From JAHIEZ01 sp964598275 (GTDB lineage: Bacteria; Patescibacteriota; Microgenomatia; UBA12405), in assembly GCA_964598275.1 (NCBI GenBank), contig CAZRAZ010000009.1:1-20966 (forward strand): 20,966 nucleotides of DNA. Reading direction: 5' to 3'. Shown in pieces: positions 13,841 through 20,563 of the stretch (the stretch's first letter is position 1; every line of letters starts with the position of its first letter). The translations under genes were made by a program, and so were the position numbers. The notes under the pieces are model-generated. The model had not been told where the DNA came from. It made no database searches and was given only the letters and a program-made list of their open reading frames with translations.

Positions 13841-14452
13841 TTAAAGCTCCTTGGTAACTTGTAAAAAGTCAAGTTCGACAGGGGTTTCCCGCTCGAAAAA
13901 GGAGACAAGAACTTTAAGCTTGCCTTTGCTTTTGTCGATTTGGTCAATAGTGCCAATAAAGTCAGCAAAGGGTCCGTTGGTGATTTTGATGACGTCGCCG
14001 ATAGAAAAGGGAGCTTGGTATTGTGGCTTATCTTCTTCTGTGGTTTTTAAGATTTTATCGACTTCTTCTTGAGAAATAGGCGAGGGTTTGTTTTCGATAC
14101 CAATAAAACCGGTGACACCCTGGGTGGTGCGAACGGTAATCCAGGAATTGTCGGTTAGTTCCATCTGAATAAGAACATAGCCGGGGAAGGTTTTTTCTTG
14201 AGTTTTGACTTTTTTGCCTCTTCTGATGACCATTTTACTCTGAATGGGGACAATGGCCTGAAAAATTTTGTCGGCCAGGCCCATGGTTTTGATACGAGTA
14301 ATCAAAGCATTGATTACTTTATATTCGTGGCCAGAGTAGGTGTTGATGACATACCAGGCGGCGTTAAGTCCGGGTTTTTTATCGGAAAGACTGAAAAGAA
14401 ACTGTTTTTGCTGTTTCCCTTTTGCCTTTTTTGTTTTGGTTTTGCTAGGCAT
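13841..14452 (-). CDS. nusG: Transcription termination/antitermination factor NusG
   Basis: NusG rides on RNA polymerase, suppresses pausing and links to ribosomes or Rho. After a basic, probably disordered 28-residue N-terminus (KTKTKKAKGKQQKQ) comes the NGN domain: AAWYVINTYSGHEYKVINAL, then TFPGYVLIQMELTDNSWITV and VTGFIG. The KOW domain is at the end (FSIGDVIKITNGPFADFIGT, then SFFERETPVELDFLQV). At 203 residues it is slightly longer than usual because of the N-terminal lead. secE ends 3 nt upstream, the standard pairing. Confidence 0.97.
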   Translation of the reverse strand: MPSKTKTKKAKGKQQKQFLFSLSDKKPGLNAAWYVINTYSGHEYKVINALITRIKTMGLADKIFQAIVPIQSKMVIRRGKKVKTQEKTFPGYVLIQMELTDNSWITVRTTQGVTGFIGIENKPSPISQEEVDKILKTTEEDKPQYQAPFSIGDVIKITNGPFADFIGTIDQIDKSKGKLKVLVSFFERETPVELDFLQVTKEL

Positions 14453-14455
14453 AGT

Positions 14456-14671
14456 TTAATTGCTTAGATTGACGACATTCGGTTTCCATAGTTTGCCCAA
14501 GAGACCGAATGAAGTTGTAAACAGATAGTCAAAACCGCCTAAGATGAGGGAGATGACAATCGAGATTGATATTACCACAAAAGTAAGCTGGATTAAAGCA
14601 TCTTTGGTGGGCCAAGTAATAGACCTAAATTGTTCTTGAACTTCTTTTAAGAATTTTATTAATGCAGACAT
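14456..14671 (-). CDS. secE: Preprotein translocase subunit SecE
   Basis: The 71-residue, single-span SecE clamps SecY in the Sec channel. KFLKEVQEQFRSITWPTKDA is the amphipathic helix with the conserved W-P-T/S motif. TFVVISISIVISLILGGFDY is the transmembrane helix. The compact one-span form is usual outside gamma-proteobacteria. It heads the secE-nusG-rplK-rplA unit. A TATAAT lies 6 nt before its ATG, so the operon mRNA may be leaderless at its 5' end. Confidence 0.95.
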   Translation of the reverse strand: MSALIKFLKEVQEQFRSITWPTKDALIQLTFVVISISIVISLILGGFDYLFTTSFGLLGKLWKPNVVNLSN

Positions 14672-14677
14672 AGGGGT

Positions 14678-14683
14678 ATTATA
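14678..14683 (-). promoter_or_regulatory. -10 box of the secE-nusG-rplK-rplA operon, leaderless type
   Basis: The - strand reads TATAAT then ACCCCT then the secE ATG. With only 6 nt between, transcription would begin at about the start codon. No clear -35 is seen. Confidence 0.55.
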
Positions 14684-14715
14684 CCTGTTTAATTTCTGAT
14701 TTTTAATTTCTAATT

Positions 14716-14735
14716 CCTGCCTGCCGGCAGGCAGG
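14716..14735. repeat. Perfect 20-bp GC palindrome
   Basis: CCTGCCTGCC is followed directly by its reverse complement. It sits in an otherwise AT-rich region between the divergent secE and phosphatase genes and shares the GGCAGG word with the repeats inside the DUF1846 gene. Confidence 0.75.
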
Positions 14736-14790
14736 TCTAAATAAAAAAAACGGACAGATGTTGTTTTTGGTCGAGTTTTGTTTTGGTACG

Positions 14791-14799
14791 TGTTATATT
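14791..14799 (+). promoter_or_regulatory. Extended -10 of the phosphatase gene, leaderless type
   Basis: TGTTATATT fits TGn plus a -10 hexamer, and the ATG at 14808 follows 8 nt later. The -35 region (TCGAGT at 17 nt) is poor. Confidence 0.5.
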
Positions 14800-14807
14800 T
14801 GTTTAGT

Positions 14808-15662
14808 ATGAGAGATAGAGGAGAAGGTGCCTTAGTTGTGGAAAGACAAGGGCCAGATAAGGGTGAGATGATTGGGGTGAACGATATGGGTGTTTATTCG
14901 ATTCAAGGTAAGAGAGAATATCAGGAAGATAGATTTTGGTTGAAAAATTCAGGTAGGAGACGGTGTGCAGTGGCGGCGGTTTTTGACGGTAATGGTGGTT
15001 TTGAGATGGCTGATTTTGCCTGCAGGAAGACAGTAGAAAATCTTGATTGGTTGCGAGGAAAAAGGGATAGAAAACGAGCTTTTGAGGAACTTTTTAACTG
15101 GATGGATTCTAATTCTCCAAGTGATGAAGCTGGGACGACGGCGACAGTGTGTCTGATAGAGGCTGGCAAATTGACAGTGGCTAGTGTAGGTGACTCTCCG
15201 GCTTTTTTGGTGGAGATAGACAAGAAGGGGGGATTGACAACCTGTAAACTTACAAGGGATCATCATCCTGATGATCCGATAGAGAGAAAGAGGATAGAGA
15301 ATAAAGGTGGTTATGTTATAGAAGGAAGAACACCAAGGGTGGTGACCCGAACCAATAGTCGATTAGCATTGTCGAGGTGTTTGGGTATTGCCGATGGTCT
15401 TGACGGAAAAATTTCTTGCCGGCCGGATGTGGTGGAGATAAATTTGTCAAGACTGAGAGGTCAGGTTTTTTTGGTGGTGGCCAGCGATGGGGCATCTACT
15501 CCTTATAGTGATGTGAGTGAAATTGGAAAAGTGGTAGCGGGAAGTGTCGATAGCGTCGGAAGAGTGGTGGCGGATTTGGCGGCTGAAAATTTAGTTAATT
15601 TTGCTGTTAATCGACATGTGACCGGTGATAATGCGACGGCGATTGTGGTAAGACTTAACTAG
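14808..15662 (+). CDS. PP2C-family protein phosphatase
   Basis: A 284-residue metal-dependent Ser/Thr phosphatase of the PPM/PP2C fold. ATG 14808 is preferred to a TTG further up because an extended -10 ends 8 nt before it. Motifs in order are GKREYQEDRF (Asp41 for metal), AVFDGNGGFEMADF (Asp60 and Gly61; the usual His of DGHGG is Asn), GTTATVCLI, VASVGDSPAFLV, LTRDHHPDDPIERKRIENKG, LALSRCLGI, FLVVASDGASTP (metal Asp) and GDNATAIVV (last metal Asp). It is cytosolic, with no signal peptide or membrane span. No partner kinase is in the window. The His-to-Asn change touches a motif that contacts the substrate phosphate region, so activity may be altered, though the metal ligands are intact. Confidence 0.92.
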   Translation: MRDRGEGALVVERQGPDKGEMIGVNDMGVYSIQGKREYQEDRFWLKNSGRRRCAVAAVFDGNGGFEMADFACRKTVENLDWLRGKRDRKRAFEELFNWMDSNSPSDEAGTTATVCLIEAGKLTVASVGDSPAFLVEIDKKGGLTTCKLTRDHHPDDPIERKRIENKGGYVIEGRTPRVVTRTNSRLALSRCLGIADGLDGKISCRPDVVEINLSRLRGQVFLVVASDGASTPYSDVSEIGKVVAGSVDSVGRVVADLAAENLVNFAVNRHVTGDNATAIVVRLN

Positions 15663-15729
15663 GATGGTTGTTTAGGTTGAAGGCTTGATGTTGAAAGAAT
15701 TTGACTACATTTGTGATAGTAATTTCTAG

Positions 15730-15759
15730 TTGACAGACACTGGGGGTGGTGTTTATGAT
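15730..15759 (+). promoter_or_regulatory. Promoter of the nrdR-nrdD operon
   Basis: TTGACA (15730-15735), an 18-nt spacer and TATGAT (15754-15759). One NrdR-box-like palindrome lies inside the spacer and another just downstream. The leader before nrdR is about 45 nt. Confidence 0.65.
15737..15752. promoter_or_regulatory. NrdR box 1
   Basis: ACACTGGGGGTGGTGT matches 10 of 16 positions of the NrdR-box consensus (ACACTATATATAGTGT as recalled), with both outer arms (ACACT and GGTGT) kept. It occupies the spacer of the promoter. Confidence 0.6.
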
Positions 15760-15768
15760 TAATCTTAC

Positions 15769-15784
15769 TCCCTACGAATAGTGT
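15769..15784. promoter_or_regulatory. NrdR box 2
   Basis: TCCCTACGAATAGTGT matches 11 of 16 consensus positions, with a strong ATAGTGT half. It begins 32 bp after box 1, i.e. three helical turns, which is the spacing known for paired NrdR boxes. Confidence 0.6.
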
Positions 15785-15811
15785 TTAATTATAAATTAAA
15801 AAAATGACCTA

Positions 15812-16288
15812 ATGTTGTGCCCTTATTGTGGTTTTGATGAGTCAAACGTACTTGAGTCGCGGGATGCCAAGAATGGCAAGGCAACCAGGCGTCGACGGGA
15901 ATGTTTGAAGTGCGGCAAGCGGTTTACCACCTATGAGGAAGTGGGTAATGTGGAATTGAAGGTGATTAAAAAGGATGGCAGAAAGGAAGATTATAATAGG
16001 GCAAAACTGGAGAGGTGTTTTGAAAAAGCTTGCTGGAAACTGACGGAAGAGGAAAGATCAAAGCTGATTGATGAAATTGAAATGAAACTTTTAAATTGGA
16101 AAAGCGTGGAAATACCAAGCAGGGAGATTGGTTTGATGGTGATGAATAAACTTAAGGATGTCGATCCGGTGGCTTATTTTCGCTTTGCCACCGTTTATTT
16201 GGACGTAGACTCGGTGGATGAGTTAAAAAAGATATTAATTAATTTAGGGGAAGATGGCAAAAAGAAAATCGCTGATAAAAAGAATTAA
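15812..16288 (+). CDS. nrdR: Transcriptional repressor NrdR
   Basis: NrdR represses ribonucleotide reductase genes when dATP is high. The 158-residue protein has the zinc ribbon with C3, C6, C31 and C34 (MLCPYCGFDESNVLESRD, CLKCGKRFTTYEEV) and the RRRR stretch (26-29) that binds NrdR boxes. The ATP-cone follows (about 48-140: KVIKKDGRKEDYNRAKLERC, RFATVYLDV). The length is standard. Its gene overlaps the start of nrdD by 35 nt, and two box-like palindromes lie upstream, so it most likely controls itself and the RNR it is joined to. This pairing with a class III enzyme is logical in an anaerobe. Confidence 0.97.
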   Translation: MLCPYCGFDESNVLESRDAKNGKATRRRRECLKCGKRFTTYEEVGNVELKVIKKDGRKEDYNRAKLERCFEKACWKLTEEERSKLIDEIEMKLLNWKSVEIPSREIGLMVMNKLKDVDPVAYFRFATVYLDVDSVDELKKILINLGEDGKKKIADKKN

Positions 16289-19235
16289 AAAAAGAGACGG
16301 GCGGGTGGTGGCTTTTTCGCAGGCCAAGATTACCCGGGCAATTATGGGGGCGTTTAAGGCGGCGGGAGGGGGAGACAAAGCAGCGGCGGAGAAGTTGTCG
16401 GATGTGGTGGTGGCCGAGTTGGAGAAAAGGTTTAATGGAACTATAGTGCCGGAGGTGGAGCAGGTGCAGGATTTGATTGAAACGGAAATGGAAAAGAGGG
16501 GAATGGAGGATGCTCTAAGAGCCTTTACTTTGTATCGGGAGTTACATCGAAAGTTGCGGGGGGTGAGCAGTTTGGTGGACAGCGATGAGTTGATTGAAAA
16601 ATATTTGAACAGGTCGGACTGGCGGGTGAAGGAAAATGCCAATATGACTTATTCTTTACAAGGATTAAATAATCATGTGTCATCGATTATTACAGCTAAT
16701 TATTGGATGAATAAGATTTATAGTAGGGAGATAAGAAAAGCCCATCGAACCGGAGATTTGCATATTCATGATTTGGCTTCTTTGTCGGTTTATTGTACCG
16801 GTTGGGATTTTCGGGATTTTTTGATTAGGGGCTTTGGTGGAGTGATGGGGAAGGTAAACAGCAAACCGCCCAAACATTTGGGTAGCGCTTTGGGACAATT
16901 GGTGAACTTCTTTTACACTTTACAAGGAGAGGTGGCGGGAGCGGTGGCCATGGCAAATTTTGATACTTATTTGGCGCCCTTTATTAGACACGACAAACTA
17001 AGTTATAAGGAGGTTAGACAGTTGATGCAGGAGTTTTTGTTTAATATGAATGTGCCAACACGGGTCGGATTTCAGTGTTTTTCGGAGGATACAGAAATTT
17101 TAGGAGTTGATGGTTGGAAGAGATATGACGAAGTTAAGGTGGGTGACAGCATCAAGACCTTTAATGTAGAGACGGGGGAAATTGAAGAGAAAAAAGTAAA
17201 GAAAGTGTTTGTCAGAAAATATAAGGGAACGATGTATCGGCTTAAAAATAGGATCCAAGATCAACTTATTTCACCAAAACATAGGGTGGTAAGAAAGAAA
17301 TTTAGAGGAAGTTTTGTCTTGGAACCGATTGAAAAGGTGCTTGAACTGAAATCGCCTTTTATTGTGCCGATTTCCGGAACCAATAAACAAAAAGACATTA
17401 AAATTAGTGACGAACAAATAAAACTGATGGTTTGGATAATCGGTGAAGGTAGTGTGGAAAGGCCAGGAAAGAGCAGGTGTTGTTATCGAGTTAGTATTTA
17501 TCAATCAAAGATAGTCAATCCGAATTATTATAAAGAGATAAAAACTTTGTTGAAGAACTTTAATTTAGAGTTTTCTGAATACGAGCAACAAGGTTTGGGA
17601 AAGCCGGTGCAGAGAATGAGACTTAATGCTGAATCTTCAAGAAAAGTACACGGATGGTTTTCCAAAAGAAATGTTAAGTTTGTGCCTGAAATTTTGTTAA
17701 ACATGAGCCAGAGGCAATCAAGATTATTTTTGGAGACTTTTATTAAGGCAGAAGGGTTTGAAAAAAATAAAATAGCCTGTTCTAATTATCAGACAGTAGA
17801 TGATTTACAAATGATTGCCAGTAACGCGGGTTATGGATCGACAGTATTGGTCAGGGAGCCAACGATTGGAACAAAACCGGTTTATGTGGTTAGGCTGATT
17901 TGCCATCAGGATACTTATATTGAGAAAGTCGAAAAAGTTGATTATGAGGGAGTGATTTGGTGTCCCAACACTGAAAATGAAACAGTGATTGCCAGAAGAA
18001 AAGGGAAAGTGTTTATATCGGGCAATACCCCATTTACAAACATCTCGATGGATTTGGTGCCAACTAAGACAGTGGGGGAGGAGGCGGTGATTATTGGCGG
18101 TAAAGCGATTGATGCCAAGTATAAGGATTATCAAAAAGAGATGGATTTGATAAACAGGGTGTTTGCTGAAGTGATGATGGAGGGGGATGCGCAAGGGCGG
18201 GTGTTTACTTTTCCGATTCCGACATATTCGATTACCAAAGGTTTTGATTGGGATAATAAAAACCTGGTGCCGATATGGGAAATGACGAGGAAGTATGGAG
18301 TACCTTATTTTTCTAATTTCATTAATTCGGATATGGATCCGGAGGATGCCAGAAGTATGTGCTGCCGACTTAGGCTTTCGAACACGGTTTTGCGCAAGCG
18401 GGGGGGGTTGTTTGCGGCCAATCCGTTGACGGGATCAATCGGAGTGGTAACTATTAATTTACCCCGAATTGGTTATGAAGCGGCACAAAGCCGGAAGAGT
18501 TTGGAGGGGGCTAAGGACAGATTTTTTGCCATTTTGGGTGAAAGGATGGACTTGGCCAAAGAATCCTTGGTGATTAAGCGGGCCGAGTTGGAAGCATTAA
18601 CGGAAAGAAATTTGTATCCTTATTGTTCTTTTTACTTATCGGATGTTTATAAAAGAAATAAGGTTTATTGGCGAAATCACTTTAATACGATTGGTATTAA
18701 CGGCATGAATGAGGCTTTGATAAATTTGATGGGCAAGACGATTGCAGAGCCCGAAGGCAAGAATTTTGCTTTGGAGGTGATGGATTACATGAGAGATAAG
18801 ATTTTGATTTATCAAAAGGAACTAGGGGAGATGTTTAATTTGGAGGCGACACCGGCAGAAGGAACAGCATATCGTTTTGCTAAATTAGATAAAGAAAAAT
18901 ATCCTGATATAAAAACGGCCGGTGAAAGGGTGCCTTTTTATACTAACTCGACCCATTTGGCGGTGAATGCTACTGATGATTTGTTTGAGGCTTTGGATCA
19001 TCAAGACGAATTGCAATGTAAATATACCGGAGGGACGGTGTTGCATGGATTTTTGGGAGAGAGTTTGCCAACGGCGGAGATGACTAAAAAATTGGTCAGA
19101 AAAGTAGCGGAAAATTATAAACTGCCTTATTTTTCGGTGACACCAACTTTTTCAATTTGTCCCAAGCATGGTTATTTAAAGGGCGAATGGGAGTACTGTC
19201 CGAAATGTGACAAAGAAATAGGATGGAAAAAATAG
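16254..19235 (+). CDS. nrdD: Anaerobic (class III) ribonucleoside-triphosphate reductase, intein-containing, lacking the glycyl-radical segment
   Basis: NrdD reduces ribonucleotides to deoxyribonucleotides by glycyl and thiyl radicals. The precursor has 993 residues: an ATP-cone (about 8-97, KKRDGRVVAFSQAKITRAIM), the catalytic barrel with Cys181 (YCTGW) and Cys703/Cys704 (MCCRLRLSN), and the C-terminal zinc ribbon with C969, H972, C982 and C985 (CPKHGYLKGEWEYCPKC). An intein occupies residues 275-591; splicing would restore RVGFQ-TPFTNISMD and give a 676-residue enzyme. The chain ends eight residues after the last zinc Cys (DKEIGWKK), so the RVxGYxRPV glycyl-radical loop that must follow is absent. 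That loop is encoded by the next ORF (19259-19399). The start at 16254 has AGGGGAAG just upstream and overlaps nrdR by 35 nt. nrdG follows. Confidence 0.96.
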   Translation: MAKRKSLIKRIKKRDGRVVAFSQAKITRAIMGAFKAAGGGDKAAAEKLSDVVVAELEKRFNGTIVPEVEQVQDLIETEMEKRGMEDALRAFTLYRELHRKLRGVSSLVDSDELIEKYLNRSDWRVKENANMTYSLQGLNNHVSSIITANYWMNKIYSREIRKAHRTGDLHIHDLASLSVYCTGWDFRDFLIRGFGGVMGKVNSKPPKHLGSALGQLVNFFYTLQGEVAGAVAMANFDTYLAPFIRHDKLSYKEVRQLMQEFLFNMNVPTRVGFQCFSEDTEILGVDGWKRYDEVKVGDSIKTFNVETGEIEEKKVKKVFVRKYKGTMYRLKNRIQDQLISPKHRVVRKKFRGSFVLEPIEKVLELKSPFIVPISGTNKQKDIKISDEQIKLMVWIIGEGSVERPGKSRCCYRVSIYQSKIVNPNYYKEIKTLLKNFNLEFSEYEQQGLGKPVQRMRLNAESSRKVHGWFSKRNVKFVPEILLNMSQRQSRLFLETFIKAEGFEKNKIACSNYQTVDDLQMIASNAGYGSTVLVREPTIGTKPVYVVRLICHQDTYIEKVEKVDYEGVIWCPNTENETVIARRKGKVFISGNTPFTNISMDLVPTKTVGEEAVIIGGKAIDAKYKDYQKEMDLINRVFAEVMMEGDAQGRVFTFPIPTYSITKGFDWDNKNLVPIWEMTRKYGVPYFSNFINSDMDPEDARSMCCRLRLSNTVLRKRGGLFAANPLTGSIGVVTINLPRIGYEAAQSRKSLEGAKDRFFAILGERMDLAKESLVIKRAELEALTERNLYPYCSFYLSDVYKRNKVYWRNHFNTIGINGMNEALINLMGKTIAEPEGKNFALEVMDYMRDKILIYQKELGEMFNLEATPAEGTAYRFAKLDKEKYPDIKTAGERVPFYTNSTHLAVNATDDLFEALDHQDELQCKYTGGTVLHGFLGESLPTAEMTKKLVRKVAENYKLPYFSVTPTFSICPKHGYLKGEWEYCPKCDKEIGWKK
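17076..18026 (+). mobile_element. Intein with LAGLIDADG-type endonuclease motifs in NrdD
   Basis: A 317-residue intein (precursor residues 275-591). It begins with Cys275 (CFSEDTEILGVDGW, block A) and has the block B His in ISPKHRV (His343). It ends KGKVFISGN and is followed by Thr592. The penultimate residue is Gly, not the common His, a variant seen in other inteins ending in an SGN or TGN form. The endonuclease core has two LAGLIDADG-type helices, LMVWIIGEG (391-399) and FLETFIKAEG (492-501), each keeping an acidic residue in the catalytic place. It is therefore possibly still able to home. The insertion point is a highly conserved NrdD active-site segment, typical for inteins. Confidence 0.93.
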
Positions 19236-19258
19236 TTATAAATTTATAGAAGAAAAAT

Positions 19259-19399
19259 ATGACAAAAAAGAAAGTGTCAAACAGTGATAGAAGTAAGTGC
19301 GAGGTGTTCTCGCGGATTGTGGGCTATATGCGACCGGTTGCCCAGTGGAATGACGGCAAGGCAGAAGAGTTTAGGATGAGAACGGAATACAAAATATAA
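19259..19399 (+). CDS. Stand-alone glycyl-radical domain of NrdD
   Basis: This 46-residue ORF encodes KCEVFSRIVGYMRPVAQW then NDGKAEEFRMRTEY, the exact C-terminal segment that class III reductases carry after their zinc ribbon (usually EVYSRVVGYxRPVxxWNxGKxxEF). Gly22 (codon 19322-19324) would bear the radical. It begins 23 nt after the nrdD stop with its own ATG, in a different frame. A TAG in its own frame lies 9 nt before the ATG, and nrdD's frame also meets a second stop, so a single frameshift cannot join the two. About 13 Lys/Ser-rich residues form a new N-terminus. It would have to associate with the spliced NrdD chain and be activated by NrdG, much like the small YfiD/GrcA protein that replaces the damaged glycyl domain of pyruvate formate-lyase. 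Confidence 0.9.
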   Translation: MTKKKVSNSDRSKCEVFSRIVGYMRPVAQWNDGKAEEFRMRTEYKI

Positions 19400-19405
19400 A
19401 GGTTA

Positions 19406-19426
19406 GGGCGACCACAAGGGTTGCCC
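19406..19426. repeat. Interspersed hairpin repeat, copy 2
   Basis: This 21-bp unit is identical but for one base to 5982-6002 (GGGCGACC...GGTTGCCC). It fills the 37-nt gap between the glycyl-radical ORF and nrdG and leaves no room for a usual ribosome-binding site. Confidence 0.75.
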
Positions 19427-19436
19427 ATACATAAAA

Positions 19437-20135
19437 ATGAAGATCGGGGGTTTACAGAAAACCAGTGTAATTGATTTTCCGGGCAGGTTGGCCTGCACGG
19501 TGTTTACGGTGGGGTGCAATTTTGCCTGCCCGTTTTGTCACAATAAGAGTTTGGTGGATGGGAAAGGGATAGAATTGATTGATGAAAACTATTTTTTTGA
19601 ATTTTTAAAAAAAAGAAAAAATATTTTGGAGGGAGTGTGTATTACCGGTGGGGAGCCGACTTTGCAGATAGAATTAGCTGATTTTTGCAGAAAAATAAAG
19701 GCTATGGGTTTGGCGGTAAAGCTGGATACTAATGGTAGTAGACCAGAGGTGCTAGGAAAATTGATGCCGTTGGTGGATATGGTAGCGATGGATGTAAAGT
19801 CTTGTTGGGAAGATTATGAGAGAACTACAGGGGTAAAAATAAATTTGATAAACGTAAAAAAGAGTATCAAGTTGATATGGGAATCGGGAGTTGAATATGA
19901 ATTTCGGACGACGGCGGTGCCGGGGATGCATAATAGGGATAGTTTGATACAGTTGGCAGAAGAATTAAAAGAACTGGGAGGTAAGGAGGTGGTGTTGGTG
20001 TTGCAAAAATTTAGAGCCAGTGAAAATTGTTTGGACAAAAGATATAGGAAGATGAAAAGTTTTTCGGATGAAGAAATGGAAGGGTTTTTGAAAGGGGTAA
20101 GAGCGGTGTTGCCAAAAACGACGTTGAAGGTATAA
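19437..20135 (+). CDS. nrdG: Anaerobic RNR-activating radical SAM protein
   Basis: NrdG uses a 4Fe-4S cluster and S-adenosylmethionine to make the glycyl radical on NrdD. The 232-residue protein shows the radical SAM motif C27-x3-C31-x2-C34 (GCNFACPFCHN), GVCITGGEPTLQ (SAM-binding GGEP, 71-74), AVKLDTNGSRPEVL and MVAMDVK. This is the longer NrdG type that starts MKIGGLQKTSVIDFPGRLAC, as in archaea and many anaerobes. No Shine-Dalgarno sequence is seen. It lies 37 nt after the glycyl-radical ORF, with a repeat between. Here the substrate Gly is on a separate small protein, so NrdG would act on a two-chain complex. Confidence 0.95.
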   Translation: MKIGGLQKTSVIDFPGRLACTVFTVGCNFACPFCHNKSLVDGKGIELIDENYFFEFLKKRKNILEGVCITGGEPTLQIELADFCRKIKAMGLAVKLDTNGSRPEVLGKLMPLVDMVAMDVKSCWEDYERTTGVKINLINVKKSIKLIWESGVEYEFRTTAVPGMHNRDSLIQLAEELKELGGKEVVLVLQKFRASENCLDKRYRKMKSFSDEEMEGFLKGVRAVLPKTTLKV

Positions 20136-20170
20136 TGAAGACAAGGAAAGTGAGGTAGAAACGACCAAAG

Positions 20171-20563
20171 TTACACGGTAATTTTTGGGATTTTGAAGAG
20201 TTGAAGTTTGGGGATATTTTTGAAGTGTTTTTGATTAAGAGTAAACAGGGGGCAACGGTAACAAATGGCGGTGGCGGCCAAAGTGGTATCAGCAAAGGCA
20301 ATGGGATTTTTAAGATCCCGGTTAATGGTTCCGGCATTTTTGGCAATTTGATAGTCGTATGGCAAAATTTCAAACGAATTTATCAGGGAAAGAAGAATGT
20401 TGGTATTTTTAGTTTTTTTGGTACTTTGACCGGTAAAAAGTTCTTGAATGGAAATAAGAGAAAGGGCGATATCGGGGTCTGTTTTTTTGAGTTGTTGCAA
20501 GAGACTGATTTTCTGATGTTGACGAAGATGGTCGATTATGATGTTGGTGTCGATGATTACCAT
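20171..20563 (-). CDS. vapC: VapC-type PIN-domain toxin ribonuclease
   Basis: PIN-domain toxins cleave tRNA or other RNA and stop growth when the antitoxin is lost. From ATG 20563 the protein has 130 residues. It opens VIIDTNIIIDHL with Asp5. Glu41 (LISIQELFTG) and Asp92 (PIAFADTTLAATAI) complete the acidic set, and LFTLNQKHFKNIP is the usual C-terminal T-x-N-x-x-H-F element. The ATG overlaps the antitoxin stop by 7 nt, giving coupled translation. A longer reading from 20641 would extend back through the antitoxin gene and has no support. It is convergent with nrdG, 35 nt away. Confidence 0.92.
   Translation of the reverse strand: MVIIDTNIIIDHLRQHQKISLLQQLKKTDPDIALSLISIQELFTGQSTKKTKNTNILLSLINSFEILPYDYQIAKNAGTINRDLKNPIAFADTTLAATAICYRCPLFTLNQKHFKNIPKLQLFKIPKITV

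Noticed and set aside
13681..13968. - strand frame in the nusG-rplK intergenic region
   Set aside because: It reads through AT-rich inverted repeats and then runs out of frame over nusG. The peptide is Leu/Lys/Phe low-complexity.
9800..15800. tRNA or rRNA genes
   Set aside because: No cloverleaf, T-arm GTTCGAATC-type motif or rRNA-like stretch was seen on either strand.
19200..19300. A simple sequencing frameshift that separates the end of nrdD from its glycyl-radical segment
   Set aside because: The downstream ORF has a TAG in its own frame 9 nt before its ATG, nrdD's frame meets a second stop after its TAG, and a Lys/Ser-rich N-terminus lies between. More than one change would be needed to fuse them. 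Read mapping should still be checked.
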